Assembly (NCBI GenBank): GCA_023105745.1
Contig: JALGQZ010000019.1
Coordinates: 2,976,001 to 3,040,000 of the forward strand
Length of the DNA: 64,000 nucleotides
Direction of reading: 5' to 3'
Source: Austropuccinia psidii
Taxonomy: Eukaryota; Basidiomycota; Pucciniomycetes; Pucciniales; Sphaerophragmiaceae
In this document: piece after piece, positions 55,851 through 64,000 of the stretch
How the letters are laid out: every line of letters starts with the position of its first letter
How positions within the stretch are numbered: position 1 is the stretch's first letter
The notes under the pieces: model-generated
Databases searched by the model: none
Seen by the model: the letters and a program-made list of their open reading frames with translations, nothing else
Told to the model about the DNA's origin: nothing
Made by a program: the position numbers and the translations under genes

Positions 55851-57554
55851 GTCTGCATTGGTATGACTTTTAACTTCTTTGTATATGATGGTCATGTTCC
55901 CTCTATACTCCTGGATAGCTATCTGCCATCTCAGCATGTGTGTATTTGTAGTCTTCATGTTCAGTAAAGACTTCAAGGCTGTGCAGTCTGTGTAGACTTC
56001 AAAGACTGCACCCTCCAGATAATAATGGAGTTTTTCTAGAGCCCAGACTAGACATAGGCACTCAGTCTGGGTGGCCCCATACCTGGCTTCTGAATCTTTC
56101 AGCTTCCTTGAGATGTAGCAAATTACTCCTTCTCTTGGTTCACCATCCACAATTTGTCTTTGGTGAAGGGCTGCCCCTAGGCCTTGACTGAATGCTGCAT
56201 CTATATATAACTTTAATGGTAGTTCGTAGTCAGGTAAGATGAGCACAGGTGCATTTGTGAGTTCATATTTGATCCTCTCATATGCATCCCTCCTTTCCTT
56301 GGTTATTTCAAAAACTACATCTTTTGAACATAACTTGTATAAGCTACTAGTTATGTGTGCAAAGTTTTTGATGTGGTTTCTATAGTAGCTAGCAAACCCA
56401 AGGAAAGATTTCATCTATTTGATGCTCTTTGGTACTGGCTTTTGCAGTACTGCTGCTACTTTATTCTGGTCAATTGCCAGACTAAGACCTGAGACTTTAT
56501 TTCCTAGAGCTAGTAACTCTTGTTGGCCAAAATTGCACTTTTTAAGTGAAATTTTCAGGTTTATTGATGTGCATTTACTTAGTACTCTGTCTATGTATTG
56601 CACATGGTCTTCCCATGTCTCTGAGTATATAATGATATCATCAATATATACCACCATCCAGCCTTCCAGTATTTCTTCTTGAAATATTGTGTCCATCATC
56701 CTTTGGAAATCGGCTGGTGCACTTTTGATGCCAAATGGCATCCTGATATACTCATATATGCCCATATGCCATATTATTCTGAGTACTTTCATGGAGTTTG
56801 GTGTAACTGCATTTTGGTGGAAGCCTTTCATACAATCCATTTTGGTTATGTATTTGGCTTTTGCCAGTTTATCCAAGGCATGAGGTATCCTGGATATAGG
56901 ATACCTGTCTGTGTTTGTGTAGTTATTCAGAGCTCTGAAATCTCCACACAGTCTAGACTTGCCATCATGCCAGGTGATTAGGACAGGGGTGGTGATTTCC
57001 ACTATTTCATTATGTCCAATCTTCCTGATGACATCCATATCCAGCAGTTCATTGATATGTTTCTCAACTTCTTTCCTGGTTTCCAGGCTTTCTGGATAAG
57101 GAGGTCTCCTAAGCATGGGTGGATAAGGCCTTTCCACATCCAGATATAGTTCTATATCATGGCCTTTCATCTTGCCTAATGGTCCTTCACCAATGGCAAA
57201 TGCTGCTCTGTTCTTCCTCAGCATCTTCAGTAAACTTAGGTTTTCTTTACTGGTGACAGTAGTGCTAAACTGTCCCTCTCTGAATTCCTTCAGAGGTTCT
57301 TCTCGTGGATCTTGAGAAGATATCTGGTATATACCAAGTGAAAGTTTCTTTTCCTTATTAGTACCAATGGTGATGTGCCTATTTTTACTGTTGTAAATGT
57401 CTATGCCATACATCCTCTGGTAATCTGTTCCCAGTAAAAAACCTGGGATGTGGGCATCATCAAGCACTACAAACTCTGGGTTGAGTCTGATATTACCCTT
57501 CCTGTGGGGTATAATTATCTCTTTGATAATTGTCCCAATGGAAGTCATCTTCCC
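55770..57554 (-). pseudogene. pol: F3 RT and RNase H, one stop
   Basis: One frame holds RT (PPMLRRPPYPESLETRKEVE, SRLCGDFRALNNYTNTDRYP, MPFGIKSAPADFQRMM, intact YIDD at 56637-56648) and RNase H (LYIDAAFSQGLGAALH, VYTDCTALKSLLNM, ending NADG). A single TAG near 56415, where relatives have Glu ([16 protein letters not shown]), splits it. RNase H ends in a frameshift ([11 protein letters not shown]). The RT is among the best-preserved in the window. Confidence 0.87.
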
Positions 57555-58155
57555 TTATGCACTTTTAACGTTCTTTGCCTTAGTGGGCAAGAGCTGTTTT
57601 TCCCAGTTTGGGAAGTGGGTATCCAGATAGTTTCTGGCCACTATGGAGCAGTGTGCTCCACTATCAATGATCAGTGGATGCTGAGCATTGTCAATGCAAA
57701 CAGTCATTTTTGTGGCTGTCCCATGTATATATGCCATTCCTTTGGTTGGTGTAACCAGGAATGTTTGTGCATCTTGTGTGTGTTTGCACAAGTTCTTGTT
57801 AGCAGTGTCCTGTGGCATGCCTGCTTCCAACTGTATATCCTGAATTTCTAGTGGGGCTTCCTCTTGGTATTCCACTAGAAATTCCTCTCTTGGATCCTGA
57901 TCATCATCAGATGGTTCTCTGATGGCATCACCCATGAAGTCTGATTCAGAATCCTCTGTTGGAGATTCTTCCTCTGGGACTTTCTCAATGGCATAGACTT
58001 TTTTCTTTGCCTTTGGACAGTTGTTGGCATAGTGGTCTGTTGAACCACAATTGTGACAAGAATTCCTCTTCTTTGCCGCTTCTGCCACTCTTTCTTTGGG
58101 TTTGTCTTTAAACTCTACCCTGAAAGGTTGTTTCTTTTTGAAACTACTGCTCTTA
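57553..58155 (-). pseudogene. gag: F3 Gag end and protease, truncated by F1-beta
   Basis: It encodes a zinc knuckle C-X2-C-X4-H-X4-C (CHNCGSTDHYANNC, 58018-58059), an acidic linker (EEESPTEDSESDFMGD) and a protease with DSGA (57654-57665), in frame with the RT but for a TAA at 57553-57555 (KNVKSA-stop-GKMTSIG). Residues reading beyond 58155 (MFHSQT) come from the inserted LTR and are not Gag. Gag, protease and RT share one frame, so F3 makes a fused Gag-Pol. Confidence 0.85.
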
Positions 58156-59934
58156 TGTAAGGTTTGACTATGAAACAATAAGTAAAAATTACTAATTTAT
58201 TACTTATTGTACTCTGAATGTCCTTATGAATTAAATAAATAAGATTAAAAATATAATAATAATAAATAATTATTATTATTATGGCGTAAAATAATTATAT
58301 TATTAAATAAATATAATAATATAATTTATATTATGAAAATATAATATAATAAATAAATATATTAATATAAAATAATTAATATATTTAAAAAACTCTTTAT
58401 TATTGTTACCAACAAATAATAAAGGCGTAAAAAATTGCTTTTTATTAATAAAAAACAATTAATAACAATAGAGATTTTTAACAAAAACAATTAAATAAAT
58501 GATTTAATCACGTCAAAATAGATGATTATAGCAAGGTGGTCTTTGGTCTTTAATAATATAATGGTTTTATATATAAATAATAAAGAAATTACCTTTTGAT
58601 TTAATTGATTTAATGTTTTTGATGCGTCTCAGGGGAAAATAGAGTAAAAAGAGCTCTATTTATAGTAAATACCTCCCTGCTAGAGTCCAACAGGCTTCTG
58701 GTAGACGTGTACTGATCATATCCACTGGAATTGATCAATATTTTAAGGTTTGGAGATGATTACATCATTATCAAACCATATTACATCATTATTACACCAT
58801 TATTTAGAGTTATCACTATAACTCTAAAGTTGATGACATCAGAGGCTTGGCAGAACCCCAAATTTCGTGGATTTTATTAGTTATAATCATAGACTAATAG
58901 TATTCACCAATTGTATCACTCTTAAGACTGTTAAACTTAAATCAAGGTTACTGTGAGTGATCATAACTTCTCAAATTAAGCTCAAACTTTGAACCTCAAT
59001 AACATTTAAGATTTACACGCTACAGCAATTCAGAGAGTGAATTCTGATAGCCTGGCATAACCTTATTATGCTTCCAAGAGCGTTTCATTACATCATCAAA
59101 ACTCTAATTTTGATGATTTTTCTTGTAACTCATCTTTTCTGTCAAAATTCAATATTTTAAACTTCAAACCTTGATTCCAGGGGGTTATACCCTGAATTTA
59201 ATAATAAAAATTACATCATTCTTCACGAATGAACTAGTAGAATCCAACTGTATACTTTTTTTTAAGTTTGGAACACTTTCACAACAAAGTGGTCAACAGC
59301 TCTGTTGATTTTTATCAATATTTCATCATAGGTTTTAACCTTGTTTGTAATTTGTAAAATAAAGTTCATATATGTGTTCTTACAGTAATTACGTGGTGAC
59401 TTTATTTTTGGTTCATCATTCTATCATGTATAGTTTAGAAGATATTAGCCATGATACTTGAATATATGCGTTGACCAAAAAAGTGCATATATTCAGGTTA
59501 ATTCCTTAAGTATTAACTTTGGAAATTAGCTTATTAATTGTTTTATGTGTGGGGTTTCATGGGGAATCCACTGGTACAATTTATTTCACATGTTGTTTCA
59601 TTAGTTCTTGAGATAAATAAGGGTTTATGGTTTTTATAAGGTATTATACCTTATAATTCCTCAAATATTGACTTTACAGATATGCCATAAAAATGGTATA
59701 TGTGTATTTTTCCATGGGGAATCCAATGGTATAATTTATTTTACATGTTGATCCATTGGCTTTTAAGTTAAACCAATTCTTGTACCAATTTATGGTATTT
59801 TTTGTATATTTAAGTAATTATTTTTAATGTATAATTATTCTAAGTAATTTTAATATAACTATATTAAAGGTATAATTATTCTGAGTCTTTTTTGTGACCT
59901 TATTGGGTATGTGGTCATATCTCAAAGGCTCACA
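58156..59934 (-). repeat. 3' LTR of F1-beta
   Basis: Minus-strand TGTGAGCCTTTGAG to AACCTTACA. It matches the solo LTR at 9498-11528, including the TATA box (minus-strand TATAAATAG, 58656-58664). The part near 58200-58500 is almost pure A/T. Confidence 0.9.
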
Positions 59935-59946
59935 TTCCCTACCACC
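59935..59946 (-). other. Polypurine tract of F1-beta
   Basis: Minus-strand GGTGGTAGGGAA touches the LTR, identical to the tract of F1-gamma. Confidence 0.8.
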
Positions 59947-60052
59947 AAAAAAGATTGTACCACAATCTGATATGTGTGATTAGGGTATCATCCACTGTCC
60001 TACCTCTTCATTAGACTTTGTTAGTCTTGAAGCTCAATAATGCTTAACTTTT

Positions 60053-63000
60053 CTATTTTTCAGGCTTTCTTTCATGTCTGAACCTTCTTAGTAGTTTATC
60101 AGCATTTGTTATATCTTTCTCAAGTAGCCATTCATCTTCTTGAGTTGAATTTATATACCTTACAAGGTATTCCCTTTCTTTTTTGTTTCTTGTCCTTATT
60201 TCTTTAAGGACTTTTACTATTTTCTTTTCTTCTCCTTCTTCCAAGGGGGGAATTTCAAGTGGGGGTTTATTTCTTAGTGGAAATAACTCCTTGTCACTTG
60301 AACTGTAAGGTTTTATCAGACTTACAGGGAAAGTTGGGTGTTTGTTCATTAGTTCACCTGTGAGTTCCAATTGCACAGCATTGGGTCCATGAAGTGCTTT
60401 AATCATAAATGGTCCTGCAAAGGAATCTTTCAATTTCTTTGGTCCTTTTATGTTATTAAAGTTAACAGTTGATACTAATACCAAATCTCCTATTTTGAAG
60501 TCAGGTGGTTTATGAATTTTGTCCCATCTTTCTTTTGCATATTTGAAAGAGTCTTGCATGCATCTGTTTGCATGGTGTCTTGCTTTGTCAAGCATTATCT
60601 TAAAACTGCTTGCTGTTGGATGTATGTCCACTAAGTCCTTTTTGAGGGTATCATAAGGAAGTCTTGGATTCCAACCTTTTTCTAGCATTTCTGGTGTTTT
60701 TCCAGTAGAAGAATGGATTGATGTTTTATATGCCAGCTCTAGTGCTGGTATTAGTGTGCACCAATCATGGGTAAAACCATCAGAATCTTTGAATTCTAGC
60801 CCATAAGCACAGAATCTTCTGATCATGTCCTCTAAGGTCTGTATCATTCTTTCTGCTAAACCATCAGTTTGGGGATGGTAAGCTGTTGAGAATGATAGCT
60901 TTGTCCCAAATAAGTTATGGAGATTTGTCCATAATGCTGAAGTGAACTTTGGGTCTCTGTCACTTATAATATTTTGGAATAAGCCTGTATGGCTAATAAC
61001 TTTATTCCATATCATTATGGCTGTGTCCATAGCTGTGTCATCTTTGTGACATGGTAAGAACATTGGAGTTTTACTGTACCTGTCCACTAACACTAGGCAT
61101 GCATTATAACTCCTGTCTCCTCCTGGAGGTAATGCTGTCACCCAATCCATATGAACTATTTCCCATGGGGATTTTGGTTCTTGGATTTGGATCATCATTC
61201 CAAATTTCTTTCCTGTGGCTCTGTTGGCTTTTTGACATCTGTCACAGGTTTGGCAGTACTCTGCAACATATTTCTTCCAATTTGGCCACCAAGAGCAGGT
61301 TTTCACCCTCTCTAGTGTCCTATCTTCTGAGAGATGTCCAGATGCAACACTATCATGACACTCATGTAAAATAGTGTTTATTAGTGTTCTATCTGTTAAG
61401 GCCATAACACATGTGTGTTTTGTTCTATGGTGAAGGATTCCATCAAGGAGGTGGAATCTTCCTTCATCATATGCCTTTTTCCATATTTCATCTAGTTTTG
61501 ATGAAAGTGATGGATCTTTGCAGTCTTTCATTAGAAGTTGGTTTAAGATATGGCAATTTTTGTCTGTCTTATAGCTTTCTTTAACTTGGTTAAAGAATTC
61601 TGTGCCAATGTCTGTAACACATATTCCTTCTATATGGTGTTCTTCTTGTGGTACCCATCCTGGATTGTCAGGGGTATTTGCTAGAGCCCATCTGCAGAGA
61701 CCATCTGCATTTTTATGAATATTTCCAGATTTATGAACAATAGTCATATTTCCTCTATATTCTTGGATAGCAATTTGCCATCTCAGCATATGTCTATTTG
61801 GAGTTTTCATATTTAATAGTGATTTCACAGCATTACAGTCTGTGATTACATCAAATACTGTGCCATCCAAATAATAATGCAGTTTTTCTAAAGCCCACAG
61901 TAGGCATAAGCATTCCATTCGGCTTGCTCCATACCTTGCTTCTGTTGGCTTTATTTGCCTTGAAATGAAACAAATTGGTCCTTCCACTGGTTTATCATTG
62001 ATAATTTGTGTTTGGTGAAGTGCAGCACCTAGTCCTTCTCCACAAGCATCAATGTACAGTTTGAAGGGTAGTTTCCAATCTGGCATTAGAAGAAATGGGG
62101 CATTTGTTAGTGAATTTTTCAATTCTTCATATGCCTTGACCCTTTCTTCAGTCATTTCATAAACTGTTTGTTGGTCACATAATTTATATAAGGATTTGGA
62201 CATTTTTGCAAAGTCCTTTATATGCTGTCTATAGTAACCAGCAAATCCTAAAAATGATTTCATTTCTTTTTTGGTTTGAGCCATTGGTTTAAGTAGTACT
62301 GCTGCTACTTTATTTTTGTCTATGCCTAGACTAAGTCCAGATACAACATGTCCTAGTGCTTTTAATTCACTATATGCAAAATGACACTTTTTCAAGGAAA
62401 TTTTCATATTTACTTGGACTATTTTCTGTAGTACCCTTTCTAGTCTTTTAAGGTGATTTTCCCAAGTTTCTGAGCAAACTATGATATCATTAATATAGAT
62501 AATTAACCATCCTTCTGATAATTCTTCAGGGAATATGGTATTCATCATTCTTTCATAATGGGAAGGTGCATTTTTTTATCCCAAATGGCATTCTTAAGTA
62601 TTCAAAAATTCCACAATGGACTATTATTCTTAGTAGTTTCTTGGCATTGTCTGTTAAGACATTTTGATGAAAACCCTTAAGAGCATCCATAGCTGTGATG
62701 AACTTAGCTTGTGACAATTGGGTCAATGTCTCATGGATTCTAGGTATTGGATATCTGTCTGGGATGGTATAGGTGTTCAGGGCTCTGAAGTCTCCTACCA
62801 TCCTTGATTTTCCATTGTGCCAAGTTATAATGACAGGTGTAGTAACTTCTACTTGTTCATTATGTCCAACCTTTCTTAATACTCCAAGGTCCATTAATTC
62901 TTTAATGTTCACCTCTAAGGCTTCTCTAGCCCTTGGACTGGCTGGATAAGCAGGTCTTCTTAATAAAGGTGGGTAAGGCTTTTCTACATTAAGAATTATA

Positions 63001-63158
63001 TCCACTTCATGTCCAATTATGGCACCTAGTGGCTCTTTGTCAGTTGCAAAGGCATTTTTATACTTAAATAAGAGGTCAATCAATTTTTCTTTCATTTTTT
63101 CTGTTAATTCTTGATTGAATTCTGCCTCTTTAAGCTGTTCAGATATAAAAAGTTCCTT
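60053..63158 (-). pseudogene. pol: F1-beta pol: RT, RNase H, integrase; one 1-base frameshift and a mutated RT active site
   Basis: RT begins NQELTEKMKEKLIDLLFKYK and holds SRMVGDFRALNTYTIPDRYP and MPFGIK, then an extra base in a seven-A run (plus strand T-run 62571-62577) shifts frame. The next 831 codons are open. They include the RT box YIND (62486-62497; first catalytic Asp is Asn), RNase H ([31 protein letters not shown]), the integrase zinc site ([19 protein letters not shown]), the DDE core ([29 protein letters not shown]), and a chromodomain-like tail ([20 protein letters not shown]...DEWLLEKDI). Length and order are complete for a Ty3/gypsy Pol. It is the best reference for the F1 family here, and shows what F1-alpha lost. 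Confidence 0.92.
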
Positions 63159-64000
63159 TTATGGAATTTTTTCTTCCTTCTTAATAGCTGTGATTTGTTT
63201 TTTGTTATTTAAGAAGCCAAACTTTTGTCTTTTGTTATCTCCTATGGTAAAATATCTATCTTTTTGGTTGGAGATATCTATACCATAGATTGATAAGTAG
63301 TCATTCCCAAGTATGAAATGATTACTAGTACAGTTGTCCATTACTACAAACTCTACTTTAATTCTGACACATTGTGAGGTATGAGGAAAAATTAGTGTTA
63401 AATCAATTATTCCAAGGGGCTTCATGCTCTCACTTGCACTACTAAATTTGACACCTTGTATTGGGATAAGTTTTTCTTGCCAGTCTGGGACAATGGTTTT
63501 TAAATAACTTTTGCCAACACAAGTGCAATATGCTCCTGTATCCAAGTTAACTTTTCCTTGGTTATCAACCATAACAATACTTATACTTGATTTTCCAGCT
63601 GTATATCCCATTCCTCTTTCAGGTTTGGTTCTATACATTTTGGCATCTTGTATGTTTTTCAGGTTTGTGTCAGATGTTCCAACTTGTGGTAAGTTTGAAT
63701 TAACATCCATTACTTCATAAATTATATCAATATTATTAATTTGTGCATTAATTATATTGATTTCATCACTTTCAGAGCTTTCTGACTCTTCTATCTCTTT
63801 TTCATAGTCAGATTCCTCTTCTTTGTCATTGTGGTTTTCTGTTTCCACAATTTCATTAATCTTTGCTTTTTTAAGGCAATTATTGGCTAAGTGTCCAATA
63901 CCTCCACATTTATGGCATTTTCTTTGCTCATTATTGTTGGATGTATTGGGCTTAAAGGATTCTTTTGATTTATCTTTTTTGATAAATGGTTTATTTGGGC
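63159..64000 (-). pseudogene. gag: F1-beta Gag end and protease, partial at the edge
   Basis: Open from the right edge to a TAA at 63159-63161, in the same frame as the RT that follows. It shows a zinc knuckle CHKCGGIGHLANNC (about 63873-63914), an acidic Ser/Glu linker, the protease with DTGA (63531-63542: NLDTGAYCTCVG) and its second half (FVVMDNCTSNHFILGNDYLS, IYGIDI). One shared frame for Gag, protease and RT means a fused Gag-Pol. Relatives continue in frame past this point, so the TAA is a lesion rather than a natural end. Confidence 0.85.

Larger units (their letters stand above)
52685..58155 (-). mobile_element. F3 Ty3/gypsy element, 3' part, inserted in F2d
   Basis: Its 3' LTR, polypurine tract, integrase, RNase H, RT, protease and zinc knuckle lie in order on the minus strand. 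At 58155 the Gag is broken by F1-beta; the rest of Gag and the 5' LTR must lie beyond the right edge. ATGAC (52680-52684) beside the LTR should be one half of its target duplication. Confidence 0.85.
58156..64000 (-). mobile_element. F1-beta element inserted in F3 gag, runs off the right edge
   Basis: A 3' LTR, polypurine tract and a nearly intact Pol lie in order on the minus strand, reaching the end of Gag at the window edge. It breaks F3 Gag at 58155; TCTTA (58151-58155) should be half of its duplication. The few lesions make it the youngest element here. Confidence 0.9.

Overview
This window looks like transposon-dominated nuclear DNA from a rust fungus (Pucciniales), most likely the myrtle rust Austropuccinia psidii. 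The evidence is an AT-rich, apparently CpG-poor composition, a left-edge gene fragment resembling a protein family I associate with Puccinia, and Ty3/gypsy Gag and Pol proteins that match from memory those abundant in A. psidii. No database was consulted. I see no rRNA, tRNA, CRISPR array, bacterial operon or intact host gene.

Four chromodomain-type Ty3/gypsy (Metaviridae) families make up most of the window. I call them F1 (LTRs TGTGAGCC...CCTTACA; sub-types alpha, beta, gamma), F2 (LTRs TGTCACAACC...TGACA), F3 (LTRs TGTCAGCC...TCACA) and F4 (3' LTR starts TGTGGTATTCC). Every Pol copy carries stops, frameshifts or deletions.

Layout. 1-785: decayed, spliced host-type gene. 791-7564: complete F1-alpha element with a TAATT duplication and two internal deletions, leaving LTRs plus Gag. 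7570-9497: degraded host-like fragments. 9498-11528: solo F1-beta LTR with a GATTG duplication. 11529-12600: the same host-like region, broken. 12607-12955: 50-bp tandem array. 13386 to about 18930: F4 Pol and a 3' LTR packed with tandem repeats. 18950-23710: host-like pseudogenes on both strands and a G-rich minisatellite. 23712-35335: an F2 copy split by an F1-gamma element whose halves now lie head to head, implying an inversion; a further solo LTR sits in the F1-gamma gag. 35336-48173: F2a, fused at its left end to F1-gamma and split in its integrase by a second F2 element (F2b, 36624-44709). 48174-49848: part of an F1-gamma LTR. 49849-64000, minus strand: F2d interrupted by F3, which is interrupted by F1-beta, whose nearly intact Pol runs off the right edge.

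How the parts relate: F1 and F3 encode Gag zinc knuckle, protease and RT in one frame, whereas in F2 pol lies in a different frame from gag. The F1-alpha element has no enzymes of its own and could only have moved with proteins supplied by another copy. Insertions into insertions, target-site duplications and graded decay give a relative history: F2c/e, then F1-gamma, then its solo LTR; F2a, then F2b; F2d, then F3, then F1-beta.
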